From: Lutraria lutraria
Lineage: Eukaryota > Mollusca > Bivalvia > Venerida > Mactridae
Direction of reading: 5' to 3'
DNA: 64,000 bases
NCBI GenBank assembly: GCA_964023205.1
Contig: OZ026843.1
Coordinates: forward strand, 6,805,029 to 6,869,028
The notes beneath the pieces are model-generated. The model was not told the DNA's origin and ran no database searches. It saw only the letters and a program-made list of their open reading frames with translations. This document shows, in pieces, positions 27,584 through 39,585 of the stretch (within the stretch, counting starts at the first letter, position 1; each line of letters opens with the position of its first letter). The translations under genes and the position numbers were made by a program.

Positions 27584-30500
27584 ATGGCGGTTAAAGAGAA
27601 AGGACCACAAAGACGTACTGAAAATAGCAAAGACGTTGAAAATAATAACACCGATAATGTATCCGAAGATATCACAGGACAAGTTCCCATACCCCCTGAT
27701 GGGGGCTGGGGCTGGGTGATTACCTTCTCATCCTTCATGATTGGCATGATCGTGGATGGAATAGCATTTACATTCGGTTTCTTTTTCCTTGAGTTTCAGC
27801 AGTATTTTGGCGCCAATAAGAGTGTCACGTCTTCGATAAACTCTGTCCTGACCGGAACATACTTAACCATAGGTACGTCTATCCGTTTATGCCGCTTTAA
27901 CCCCTTCGAATTGAATTAATGAAATCATGAATATTTCTTGAACTATTATTGCATACTTCATGAACAACTCTATGACAAGGGCACTATGATGAGACTTACT
28001 CCGAGCCCATTTATCAATTCAATGTTGTGGTGTGTTATCAATCCATGTACGTGTTAAATTCTTGTGTTACCGAATCGATATCAACTTAGCTTGATTCATG
28101 CTTCTGTTCATTATGATTGCTAAACTGATAAAAGTACTGTTTCACTTCCGCATTATAATTATGTTGTGGAACGATTTCAATTTCATTTAGAGAAGGATAT
28201 ACATGTATATCATGTTGATCCAATGTAGTTTTCATATCATCGCAGTTTAAAATGGTTGGAATGCTTGCATCTCAAGTTGAGAGTCGGTACCTACATCATT
28301 AAATATTGACCATTTATTTTCTTGAAGACTTTTTGTTAGAATTTAGAATATAATGTGGATATTCGGACTGCTCTTTTGGATTGTTCTTTATCTGGACTCG
28401 ATTTCACAACAGTGATTAAGTAAAGCCTAAAATTCACACTTTCATATTTTGAGTTATGGAACTGATTTCTCAATAAACTTGTTGAATTATGTTTTGACAA
28501 TAAAATAGCAATTTCCTTTTTACAATATAAAGGAAAATTTAATGTTTTATCTTTACATTATGTTAATATCATGTTTGACAGGTCCTGTTGTTGGAGCACT
28601 GACCAATGTATTTGGTTGCCGTAAGGTTGCTATGGTAGGCGCCGTTATAACATCAATATCATTCTTCGCATGTACATTTTCACCTAACGTCGAAGTTATG
28701 ATCATCTTGTACGGCCTTTGCGGAGGTAAAACTATTTAATTGTCTTTATTTAGTGTTCCTTTATATTATATTAAAAGAAGACGGAAAGTGGAGAAAGGGG
28801 CACATTGAAACCTCATTTAGCATAAACCTCAACAATTACGGCGAACTCATCGCAACAGTTACATACTTTCGAAGCAGTTTTCAATATTTCCATATATTAA
28901 AACTTGATTATGACATTTTCCTTTAAAATCAAGTCCGTTTTCGGTCTGAATATCGAGATTTTACTGTAACAATTTGCATGAGTTTGTGCTGGTTTTCAAG
29001 CAGCCCTTCTGGTGTTATTTGGGATCTTCATTTAGTGTATTTTGTGTGAGCTTCCCAAAACGTTTGTTGTGCATTTCTGCTATATATGTAAAACAGTGTA
29101 GTGCAGCATATATATGTAATTCAAACGTTGACTGCATCACTATGCCACACCAAACGGAATGTGATCAAGTGTACTCTTTCAAATTAATTTCTTTTTTCAA
29201 TTTGTGACACAGTACCCAAAATATTTAGAATATAATTTGCCAAGTATTCGAACTAATTTACCCGATTTCCACAATGGTTTCACTTAAGAACTTCCACGGA
29301 AAGGCACTAAAAGTTAATATGATTGTACCAATGTAGTGTGTGACCTAAGTTATGTATGAAAGAAACAGTAATAGGCGAATTTATGCTCTACAATGACGTC
29401 CGACAGATTGTTTAGACTGTTTGTGTTCTTTAAAAAGTATAAAACTGTGCATTATTTGTTATAAATAAGCACTTTGTCGCTCTGTTGATATGGATTTATT
29501 GATTTTGTTCCTTCGTTATTTTTTTTGCAATCTATTCTTTCAGGGACAGGATTTGGATTGATGTACTTACCAGCCATTGTAATGGTTGGGTATTATTTTG
29601 ACAAACGTCGGGCGTTAGCTACAGGAATTGCTGTGTGTGGAAGTGGTATCGGTAGTTTTGTCTTTGCACCTCTAAGTGAAGGCTTACTTAGACAATACGG
29701 TTGGAAGGGAGCTATGTGGATATTATCGGCGCTATCGCTTAACGGCGTGGTTTTTGCTGCGCTGTTTCGACCTTTGGAGTTTGAAAGCAACCCGGAAGTA
29801 GAAGAAGAATGTGATGAAGAGGTAGTAATTTTTGAAACACCAAACGCCAATGATAGTAAATCTTTGTTAAACAGATTAAAAAACGAACCTAATGCTCTGT
29901 ATAGAAGTCATTCAGTTGAAGCTTGCAATGACGTCAGTAAAGAATCAGAAATAGCGAGGCTTGGTCATAGCATGTTCCTGGATTCAGAGCCAAGATCAAG
30001 GAAACACGCGAAAGGTCGATCGCACGTACTGCGTCCCTTGGAAAGGAAGGACATATTTTACAGTGGTAGTATTCAACATTTACCGGAATATACAGAGGCT
30101 GGCAATGAAGACACGTTTGTGAGGCGAATGTTGATTAAAGATGAATCTGATGAAAAAGGTGCAGAAATCTCCAAAAACGTATGGACTCAATTTTTGAAAG
30201 ATACTTTTGACACTTCTTTATTGAAGAGTCCCACGTTTGTTCTCTATGGATTATCCTGTTTTCTTTGCATGATAGGTTTGTATAAGTTTTATTTTTATAT
30301 TATATATAATTTCGTTGTAATTTTTTACGGCATTGGGCTGGCAACATAAGAACAAATTTTTTATTCCTCACATGGTCTTCAATGGTCGTTGAGCAAAAGA
30401 GATATGATTTTTATTGTAAGGTTTAATTAAGCCTTGAAGGTTTTCCCTAGATAATTGCGTTGACTCAGGATTTATTTCTGTCTAACAATATTTAGGTGAA

Positions 30501-33500
30501 AGACTTTGCTCATGAACTTCGACACTATTTGTAATCATACGATATGTGTTTAATATATGTGGGTTACCGGATTGTTCAAGTGGGTAAGCCATGACCCGTT
30601 TCATAGACATAACTTATCTTAGATAGCAGTTATTAAACTAGTATTATTCTATTAACTGTTTCTGGTTCTATTGTCAGATGAAAGTGAAAGATTAAGCTAC
30701 AACCTCCCTTCAACAACAGCATGATTAATCCCACTGTACGATTTAATTATCAATTTAACTGTCTAGAGCAACAACCTCTCAATAAAAACCTAATTTTGCA
30801 TCTCCCCAAAGGGTGTTGCTTTGGAGAGGTTGCACTGTATATGCAATATCAAAAAGGGCTATATTAGCTGAGATATGTCAATAATACGGATCTCAAGAGT
30901 TCTGACTGGTCATTCTTTGCGCCCTTTATTATAATCGAAACAAAGCTTATAAACGTTACTTAACTATCAGAAAAATTTATAGAAAAATAGCAACACTGCG
31001 GCCTGCAATGAGGACTAAAATGTGACTGACGTATTTTGGACTGTCGCCCCAATACGAGTAACATTTCAAAATGTAAACGAATGCACTCGTATTTAGGTTC
31101 ATACTATGATATGGTCAATGTCGTCGGTGTCCCCAGATAACCTTTGTTTGAATCCAGACTGAATACAATCTGTTTTATCAGCTTCATATTTTAAAATGAG
31201 ACAGGTGATGTCGCGTTACATCTATATAATGTAAACATTTTTAACGTTTGAACACATTTACAACTGATAAACGACATTCAAACACCTGGCCAATCTTAAT
31301 TACAATGTATAACATATTTCAAAAAGTCATTGAACCCATCCATTCCTAGTATAGAGATTATTAGGGGTTAACTCATGACACACAAGTACGTTGCCCTACC
31401 TTTGTTCTAGTTCTGGTCTCACGCGTGTTACCTGAACCCACCGTAAGACCATCGTTGTCCTTGTAAAAGTGTCAGTCTGTTTCATTAACATATTTAAAGT
31501 TCACCCATCCACTTCGACATATGTGTCTATTTTATTTTGAAATCATACTTCAAGGAAGTCAGTGCAAGAAGGCACCTACGCCGATAGAGATAAGCGCCTT
31601 TGCTCCCTTCCTCTTTCATGATCTCCCTACTTAAATGGAATCAGAAAATCTCTTTGATAATTGAATAAAATAATCATTTTTTGGTTTGTTCAATTATAAA
31701 ACTATTACATATTTAATTACTTTATTAAACGAAATCATGAAGTAGCAACAAGTTATTTATGGCTACTTCAGATTGTTATAAATTATCTTTCTTTACCCAG
31801 ACTGTTTACCATTGGAACAATTAACCACCCATTGTTGCCCATCTCCAACTCCAGAGCAGCCATATCTAGCATTGATCAGCACGTCTCCGTTGTCCAGGCC
31901 TCTGGTTTTAACAATTTCAACTAAAATTATATATCTTCTTTTCCCAACTTTCTAATATTTCTTGCGATTTCTAACGTGTCTATGTGCGCACTATGGGTTT
32001 TGGAATTAATGGGAGATAGATAGGCACATTTTCTTACAAAATAATAAAATTAATTACGTTGCTTACCTAAATCCAACGCTTTGAAATTTTGTCAGAAATT
32101 TGGTGGGATGGAGCTGTATCAAAATCTAAAATGTTTTTACCATTTGATACCAATTCAGTTACAATGTGAACGTAGTCAATTGAATTTCGATTAAGATACA
32201 CGTGGGGATGTTAGTCATAACAACATTAGCCAAGCACGTATAGGACGCATGTGGATCACGACAACTATCTTCAGCTCATATTTATTGATAAAATAGACGT
32301 ACAAGTTTACTCTACCAGTTAAGTAGTAAAATAATCACTCAAACTCTACATTGATTCTACGTTTGGTGATCTTAGTTTAAAGGTTCTTCTGTCAATGTAT
32401 GTAAACATGCTCGATGTTTCAGTGGTTTGTCGCCGCAGTTATATATACGGAGAACGATTCACCTACCAATTTAGCCTTCAATAAGGAGCAGACAACGTCT
32501 CTATATAAGGAGGAAACTGACATTTTGTCAAATTCATGTTCGATGTATCCCTTGGTGATATAGACTACATAACTTGTATTATGTTCATCTTTCAGGTTTC
32601 TTTGTTCCATTTATCTACATTCCTGACATTGCAATGGAACATGGAATGACTACATCACAGGTGACATAATTTAAGAATAACATACCCTGTAGCCAATTCA
32701 ATGATTCATTCAACCTCAATACAACCCTACAGATCATTTATAATTATTTAAGACCTAGCTTTTACTCTTTCTGAATTAGATCTATATATACTAGAAGATT
32801 AACTAGATGAAGTTGAAATATAGCCGGCAATTCTGAAAATCTTTCTGAAATAGATCTAAACCTCTAAGTAGAATATGTTGTGAGACTGTTTAACAAAGAT
32901 TCGAGTCAAAGTGTGTAATCATCAGTTGTTGAAAAACACAATTATAAAAAAATGTTGTCAATTGCACTGTTATCATGTTTTTGAAGATTTTTTCTTCGAA
33001 ATGGATTGGAAAACTTCTTAACACTTAAACTCCATATTCAAAAGGATAACTTAATACGCTTGCAGTATTTATTTAGTATATGAAATAGACATGAAAGTTG
33101 ACAAGGAATTGTCAAGATTAATTAATACATTTGTATGTTATACTGAATGAATCGCAACTGTAGAAATTAACTGCAAGTATGGATATAAACACCTAGTTTT
33201 CCTGAATCTTATTTCCCCTCTCAGGGGCTGCTCTGAAATGACCATAGCTGTGGAATGGAAAGGATAAACTGCTATGGAAATTGGACTCTTGGATTTTCTG
33301 TAATTCTACGGCCCCCTAGAGGCAGTATCATGTATCGCATGGTGGTCAATGTAAAATGATGTACAATGTGTAAATTTCACTATTTTCAGTCAGCATGGGT
33401 TATTTCCTCCATTGGAATCATCAACACTGTTGCACGTATCGGTGTAGGATGGATATCAGACAAGTCATGGGCGGACTGTATTCTTATTAATACTATAGCT

Positions 33501-35373
33501 CTGATACTCACCGGCGTTATCACGATATTTGTTCCATATTATAAAATATACGCTCTGTTGGTTGCCTATGGTGTTCTATTTGGATTTGGTATTGGTAAGT
33601 TTCAGGGCTTTCAAGTATAGCTAATCTTCAATGTTACAACCACCTTTGAAACAAAAATAAACGGTCTTAATAGTGAGGTGGACTCACTTACAAATTGAAA
33701 TATAGTAAAAATGTTGAAAAAAGTTCCTAAATAATAGGTCGTTATCATAAGAAGGTCATATATATTGAAATACATGTAGTCGCTAATTGAAGTTTTACTA
33801 TAATTCTAACTTTATTTTCACCAAACAATTTTTTGATACTTCGTGCAGTCATATTAAGTTTAGTCATGTTTTTTTTTTTTGTTTTTTTTGTTTTTGTTCT
33901 TCGATTGTTGTTTGAACGAGAATTGCATGTCCTTCAAATATATCAATGTCGGAATCACTAGATTCAGGATTTACGGAATAAAAAGATTTTTTCTTTGTGC
34001 TTTTATGCGTAAAATATATTTGTTTCTGGTTAAATGCTCATTAAAAGTAGAATAGGGTGGATAGTGATTTTTTTATTATTGAAAGCGTACGGATAGGTTA
34101 AAAAAGTAAGACATATATCTACTGTTCCTAGGACCTAATAAAAATTATGTGGTTTCGGGGGAATTTTTTTTTTAAATTAATGTTTGTTGGGTATCCAGAA
34201 ACAAACAAATTGTTTACGCCCTACCAAATGTAAGTTCTTCAAGTTTAAGTTCATTTTTAACTTTAATGCTATTTATTTACTTATTTTGATATCCTCTCTT
34301 TTTTCTTTAAAGACTGCACGTACAAGTATGTACATTTAAGTCGGGACGTGCCACCAGACTTGATAGATATCCACCCAACTTTAAAATCGACATGTATGTA
34401 TCTGTTTGCTAGGTTCAATGTTTCTTTTAAAGTTTTTGATATTGTTCTATATTTTCAGCCGTGTTCGTATCACTCCGATCTATCATTATCGTTGAACTGT
34501 TAGGAATTGATAAACTCACCAATTCATTTGGACTTCTCATACTATGTCAAGGGCTTTCAACGTTCATAGGATCTCCAATAGCAGGTAAAGATTATTTTAC
34601 TGTAGAATCATATGTTTACGCGATATCATATAAGTAATGTTTTTTTTCGCGACTTAAAATCGCGAATTTAATGTTTATCCATCTTAAATGTCTGCTATCT
34701 GTTTTGCAGTGCAATGAAGCACATGAATGATTCAATGTAGAGTTATCATAAATACTTTCATCACCATGTTTATTTCTTTTTTAATATAATGAATATCAGC
34801 TAGTCGCGAATTTTTCCTATTTTACAGTGAAACAATCTATTTGATTTAATGCACTTCTTCACATATGGGATCAAATTCTCGTACACTATTGTTACATGCA
34901 CTTAAAACCATACATGATATACATTGTCCTTGTATCAGCCACAGACGTGCACGTATACTTGTATAATTACTTGATCCCGCTCGTTCACCGTACATTTTGT
35001 ATATGGCGAGCGTTATGTCTACGGACCTAGGCCGTTCATAAAAGAAAAAGACATATCTTAGGTCATTCTTTCTTCGCTACTGGTTCAAGTGATTTCAATT
35101 GGGTTATCCTTAAAAATGGGTTTATTGTACATGAATTTAATTATGCTTGAAGTACATACATGTTTGCTCTCTGCAGGTGCCTTATTCGATCTTACTGGGA
35201 ATTATCTGGCATCATTTTATCTGGCTGGGGCTGTGATCTGCCTGTCTGGACTGATTTGTCTGCCCTTGAGGCGATTATCGCGCTGGGAGAAAGCAAGAGA
35301 AGCGAAGAGAAAAGAAAATTCGAAACCATCTGATGTTGAGATGTCATTACTGAATGAAAAACCAAAAACATAA
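27584..35373 (+). CDS. SLC16 / monocarboxylate transporter-like protein, complete, 585 aa
   Basis: Seven coding exons: 27584-27872, 28582-28725, 29544-30275, 32596-32660, 33390-33594, 34459-34584, 35177-35373. All introns are GT-AG, phases agree, and the sum is 1758 nt. The start ATG at 27584 follows an acceptor at 27572 and precedes PIPPDGGWGWVI, the SLC16 TM1 signature (residues 39-44). Further family blocks are GPVVGALTNVFGCRKVAMVG (from 97), YYFDKRRALATGIAVCGSG (TM4/5 loop, from 161), a cytosolic loop of about 135 aa rich in acidic residues and serine, then GFFVPFIYIPD (TM7), INTVARIGVGWISDKSW (TM8) and a lysine-rich tail. A 12-TM plasma-membrane symporter or facilitator fold is expected. 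Arg426 matches MCT1 Arg306, but Asn422 replaces the catalytic Asp302, so proton-coupled lactate transport is doubtful. The MCT subtype cannot be assigned. Confidence 0.95.
30276..32595 (+). other. Largest intron (2.3 kb) of the complete SLC16 gene
   Basis: No ORF of note. It contains an inverted-repeat element at about 30690-30843. It also holds a segment near 31470-31510 (CAGTCTGTTTCATTAAC ... TTTAAAGTT) that resembles 23150-23180, probably an unclassified dispersed repeat. Confidence 0.5.
30690..30843. mobile_element. MITE-like element, ACAACCTCTC family (copy 1)
   Basis: The left part CTACAACCTCCCTTCAAC and the right part TTTGGAGAGGTTGCACTGTA are imperfect inverted repeats. The internal AGCAACAACCTCTCAATAA block matches the copy at 39402-39585. 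Noncoding. Confidence 0.55.
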
Positions 35374-35446
35374 ACAATACACGAGTAAAATAGTATTTTA
35401 TTTCTACCAAGAATGAACAAAATATGTATTATATCATAAACTTTCT

Positions 35447-35452
35447 AATAAA
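35447..35452 (+). terminator. Polyadenylation signal of the complete SLC16 gene
   Basis: AATAAA lies 74 bases after the TAA stop (35371-35373) and is followed by a T-rich run (ATTTTTTTTTGTAAACTTTTATTTT), a plausible downstream element. Confidence 0.7.
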
Positions 35453-35661
35453 ATATTTTTTTTGTAAACTTTTATTTTATATTCTCATGGAAGCTCCTGG
35501 AGGGCAAGGACATTCACGCCTAACACAGTTAAGCACCCATAGTTAAATGAATTGTCTTTCTTGCATTGCTGCCCATTTATATACGTATGGGTAGACTTTT
35601 ATTTTTTTGTGTATCGAGTGAGTTTGCGCGATCTTTACAATTTCATTATGAAAAAAAGATG

Positions 35662-35776
35662 TACAAATAGACCTCTGAACATCGGCCACCATTGGGGAAG
35701 ACAAAATGTGTTCTTTACTGATTGTATACACTGGGTAGCCTTTATTTGAAGGTGGCTGCTAACACAAGTTTCACTG
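35662..35776. mobile_element. MITE, CAGTCAAACCTG family (copy c, partial)
   Basis: It carries the family body: GGCCACCATTGGGGAAGACA, then AGCCTTTATTTGAAGGTGGC and the right end GCTAACACAAGTTTCACTG before TA. The left terminus is degraded. Confidence 0.6.
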
Positions 35777-35917
35777 TATATTACAGTCTTAATTGTCTCA
35801 TTCTCCCCGATTTGGCTGTAACCACAGTGAAAAAGTAAATATTCTTATCATTAATATCATACTTTTTGTGAATCATGTTACGGGATTGGTTCTAATCATG
35901 ACTGGAGTTACAATACA

Positions 35918-36117
35918 NNNNNNNNNNNNNNNNNNNNNNNNNNNNNNNNNNNNNNNNNNNNNNNNNNNNNNNNNNNNNNNNNNNNNNNNNNNNNNNNNNN
36001 NNNNNNNNNNNNNNNNNNNNNNNNNNNNNNNNNNNNNNNNNNNNNNNNNNNNNNNNNNNNNNNNNNNNNNNNNNNNNNNNNNNNNNNNNNNNNNNNNNNN
36101 NNNNNNNNNNNNNNNNN
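35918..36117. other. Assembly gap (200 N)
   Basis: A run of exactly 200 undetermined bases, a fixed-size placeholder rather than a measured length. ORFs predicted across it are meaningless. Confidence 1.
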
Positions 36118-36301
36118 ACTAGAAAAACAGACTCCAGCAACAAACAGTATTAAACAGTAAAATGTCAGAATTTTAACTTAACTTCGGCATGACGATGTAA
36201 CCGGAAAGTTAAACCAAACAGAATACAATATATTTGTATTCATTGTATTCACTTTTCCTGATTTTATTATTGTATTTTTTACGAATGTGACATGAAGTAT
36301 A

Positions 36302-36558
36302 CAGTCAAACATGTAAACAAAGGCTACATTAAGGAAAGACATAATGTGGCTTTTACTGACAGGTGACATTCATTTATTCGGAGGCCATTTTGTTTTAAAT
36401 GATCAATGACGGTTTTATAGGAATAACTTTTATTTACAGGGTGGTCTTTTTCACAGGTTGGTCCTTTTTCACAGGGTGGCCATTATTCATAGGGTGGTCC
36501 TTTTTTTCACAGGATGGCCATTTTTCACAGGGTGGGGGCTAATACGGGTTGGACTCGT
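36302..36558. mobile_element. MITE, CAGTCAAACCTG family (copy d) with internally amplified repeat
   Basis: It starts at a TA-flanked CAGTCAAACATGTAAAC and ends near GGGGGCTAATACGGGTTGGACTC. The right half (about 36430-36540) contains five or six consecutive copies of a 19-22 bp unit, TTCACAGGGTGGTCCTTTT, which occurs only once or twice in other copies. Confidence 0.65.
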
Positions 36559-36890
36559 CATTGCAATCTATAACGATTCTTTCAGCCTGAATGAGCGCTT
36601 TTCCGAAATCAATATCAATAAATAAATTACTCCAGCAAATTGATAAAAAAAACAAGCCGTAAAGGTACATGTTTTGTATCTAAATCCAATTACTGATGAA
36701 ACAGTGTAATGGATTTATTTGACTTTTATATTACTTAAAGAACCCAACGAATAACACTCTTATAAAGGTTTCCTTCGTAAACAGAATTATGATTCGAGAA
36801 ACTACTGCACCTTTCTAGTATTTATGTTTCAGGGGTTTAACGCCGTTATTCGACATTTTTAAGTTATCACACGATGACCAGGTCTTCAAA

Positions 36891-37075
36891 CCAGTTTCCA
36901 TGGAGTGTTTTATAACCAGTAATAACTTATCTTTCTACAAGAGGCCGGAAACCAGCTGTCCACACATGGAGGAAAATGGGCAGTTTGTAAAATTTCACAG
37001 AATGGTATGATTCCTTGACCGGGATTCGAATCTGGATCACCGCGTTACAAGTCCTCTGAACCACGGCCATGGCCA
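36891..37075 (-). repeat. tRNA-derived SINE, family S1
   Basis: Read on the minus strand it begins GGCCATGGCCGTGGTTCAGAGG and has B-box GATTCGAATCCCGG. The S1 body follows (GAAATTTTACAAACTG ... CCATGTGTGGAC ... TTATAAAAC) and it ends in CATGGAAACTGG. Confidence 0.8.
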
Positions 37076-37125
37076 TACTTTCTGTTAGATTCTGTATAAA
37101 TTTATACAATGAACTAACATACATG

Positions 37126-37191
37126 TATAGTGAACAAAGGTCACTCTTGGGAAATCTTGCTACCTACCTACCTACCTACCTACTTACTTAC
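37126..37191. repeat. MITE terminal fragment followed by a (CTAC)n microsatellite
   Basis: TAGTGAACAAAGGTCACTCTTGGGAAAT at 37129-37156 matches the left body of the CAGTCAAACCTG MITE. It runs directly into about seven CTAC/CTTA repeats at 37159-37191. Confidence 0.6.
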
Positions 37192-38179
37192 CAACATATT
37201 ATGTAACTTGAAATTGTAGATGGGAAGAACCTCGTTATCCGAAATTGACATGTCCGAAATATTTGTTATGTGGATCCATGATTTCAGATAATCTGTGGTA
37301 GAGTAAGTCTAATTCGATTTGAATTCGTCTTGACAGTGCACAAATATTAAATCGGGATTGTGATCAATCTCAAGTTTTAAAACCTAAGACATTGTTCTCC
37401 GTGAATACTGTTCATTCTTTATCGCTTCGAGTGATTCGTGTGGAGAAGTGACTTGTAGTGAACAAAGCTTGTACTGTGAAAGAATATAGAAAAACTGGCT
37501 AGGTTAATTCCCATTGGTAACAAGGTTGTAGCAAACACAAATACGTTGAGAATTCTTTTTATGGCAGTTTGATACTCACGTAGTATTCTTATTCAGATGA
37601 CATGATCTGAACAAAGTCCAATCCACGACAAAGAACTCAGTCACTTAGCGTATCAAGAAAATAAATTTCCTCAAACTAACATTGATCTTTAAATAAAACA
37701 AGATTTTGATATCCCATGCGAGCTATGTAGACGGCCAGTTAATACATGGCCAACCACCATCTGAAGACAAAGGTCGCAATGTCAGACAAAGCACATCCTT
37801 TTGCACATGTTTATTGATATAACAAAACAATCGTCGAACGGATCAACACGGTTCCGTAAAAATTGTTAAACAAACGAATTCCGACTTTCACAGAGATAAA
37901 ATAACAAATATAATTCATATACATGTAATATGTATAATAATTTATTTCATTTTCCGTTGTTATCACCAAACATGCTAGTATTAGGGAAATACAATTTATT
38001 CGATTCGGTCGTTTACCAAACCAAAACAAACATTGCCGTATCAGACGCATTAATTCCGCCATTATCAAGATAGATATTGTCTGCTTATGGTTCTTTAGAC
38101 GATTGAATTGTCGTAATGCGTTTTTTTAATCAAGATTAGAAAATAAACGAATTGCGTTCAGACTGTTTCATTTGATTAG
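37192..38179. other. Intergenic stretch, nothing recognised
   Basis: No credible ORF or strong repeat. A segment at about 37215-37330 (CCTCGTTATCCGAAATTGAC) has the flavour of degraded MITE termini but no clear partner end. Confidence 0.4.
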
Positions 38180-38308
38180 TATGGTGGCTGATTTCCGCCA
38201 TGTCGTATTTTCGCTTTTTCGCTACGACAAAGCGAAAATGCGAAAAAAAGAAAATTAGACAAAGTTGACTTTGACGAAAATACTACATGTCGTAAATCAG
38301 CCACCATA
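38180..38308. mobile_element. Short palindromic MITE, TA-flanked, 129 bp
   Basis: The ends TATGGTGGCTGATTT and AAATCAGCCACCATA are a perfect 15-bp inverted repeat whose outermost bases form a TA target duplication. Inner arms (CATGTCGTATTTTCG against CGAAAATACTACATG) extend the pairing imperfectly. The centre carries further self-complementary TTTTCGC / GCGAAAA blocks, so the whole element can fold into a hairpin. Confidence 0.8.
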
Positions 38309-38852
38309 GATTGGACATAAACTGTGTTGGATATGTTTCAGCTCGTTATTATATTGGTATGAATATCAGCGACCGTGGCAGGTTTGATAGTTCAGTAAAA
38401 CAGCATAGTCAATAGTTTCTGATTGATAAGTAATTGGATTGTATAACAAAGTACATTTTGACAATACAATGTGCTTCCTTGGACAAATACATGAACACCA
38501 TTGGCAGCTTTTCCTTATGTTGTCTGTATAATTATATAAATGTAACAAAAAATAAGAGAATAATTGTACTAACACAGACATTTTGAGTTTCTTGATATAA
38601 TTAAGACTTCAGATGATGAAATAAAAAAAATTAAAATACTTTGAAGACACACAACGTCATTATAAACGTGCGCCTTGGTGACGTTGACTTCACCCTGGTT
38701 CCCGGATGAGTCACCTTTTAATGCCTTTATATTAATTATGATAAATATGATGATATGAGAGGATAATTATATACACGTATTATGATAGATATTTATGTAT
38801 CTTACTCGTGATCAGTATGTTGACATTGTTTATGTACATGTACATATACCGC

Positions 38853-39110
38853 AACCATGGCCGAGTGGTTACGGTGTCCGCCTTCGGAGCGGGAGATCGA
38901 AGGTTCGAACCCCACTTAGTGGTGACTGGGTTAGAACTGACGCGGTCGGTTGGTGAGCCCGCAGCTAGTTAAATAATAGTTACCGTAGGCCCATCTCAGC
39001 CAGGCACCCGGAAAAACGAGAAGGGATTCGGGAGGTACTGTGCGAACATAAAATAGGTGTCTCATAAGCCAACTTGGCTGGCCCTTTCATAGGGGTGACA
39101 CTATAGTAAA
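38853..39110 (+). repeat. tRNA-derived SINE, family S3 (class II tRNA-like head)
   Basis: The head has A box TGGCCGAGTGGTTACGG, an anticodon stem TCCGC/GCGGG with loop CTTCGGA, and B box GGTTCGAACCCC. It is followed by a tRNA-unrelated body of about 180 bp containing AGCCAGGCACCCGG and GTACTGTGCGAAC. The head resembles Ser/Leu tRNAs in the D arm. The long unrelated tail and lack of acceptor-stem pairing argue against a functional tRNA. Confidence 0.75.
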
Positions 39111-39176
39111 CAAAACCTTTACCTGTACTAACTCATTTCATCATGTATACATACCAATGATTAAGAACATCGAGTG

Positions 39177-39344
39177 TAAATATGATACATGTAATATAAA
39201 AAGGTAAATATGATATATGTAATATAAAAAGGTAAATATGATATATGTAATATAAAAAGGTAAATATGATATATGTAACATAAAAAGGTAAATATGATAT
39301 ATGTAACACAAAAGGCAAATATGATACAAGTAACATAAAAGGGC
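39177..39344. repeat. Minisatellite, 28-bp unit, about 6 copies
   Basis: The unit is GGTAAATATGATATATGTAA plus TATAAAAA. The central copies are nearly identical and the outer ones diverged. Minus-strand ORFs over it (HIYLFILHISYLPFY repeats) are artefacts. Confidence 0.9.
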
Positions 39345-39401
39345 GAATACTTCATCCTTCCCAAGAATGATGGACGAACAGAAATGTCGTATACATGTGT
39401 A

Positions 39402-39585
39402 TAGTGCAACCTCTCCAGAGCGGCCTTTACTTGAACAACAACCTCCCTTCAACCACAGTATGATATTTTCCCACTGAAAGATTTAACTACCAGTATTTAT
39501 TTATCCTCTCTAGAGAAATAATCTCTCAACAACAATATAAGTTTGCTACTACCAAAGGTTGTTGATTTGGAGAGGTTGTACTGTA
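39402..39585. mobile_element. MITE-like element, ACAACCTCTC family (copy 2)
   Basis: The left end GTGCAACCTCTCCAGAG and the right end TTTGGAGAGGTTGTACTG are inverted repeats next to TA. Internal blocks are shared with the copy in the SLC16 intron (30690-30843). Confidence 0.65.

Noticed and set aside
29593..29850. 85-aa antisense ORF
   Set aside because: It lies entirely within SLC16 exon 3 on the opposite strand and has no features of its own.
35793..36143. ORFs spanning the gap on both strands
   Set aside because: They consist mostly of undetermined residues from the 200-N run.
38853..38935. Functional tRNA gene
   Set aside because: The acceptor stem does not pair and the tRNA-like head continues into a SINE body.
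39133..39452. Three minus-strand ORFs with repeated HISYLPFY
   Set aside because: A 28-bp minisatellite translated in different frames; the repetitive peptide is a by-product of the DNA repeat.
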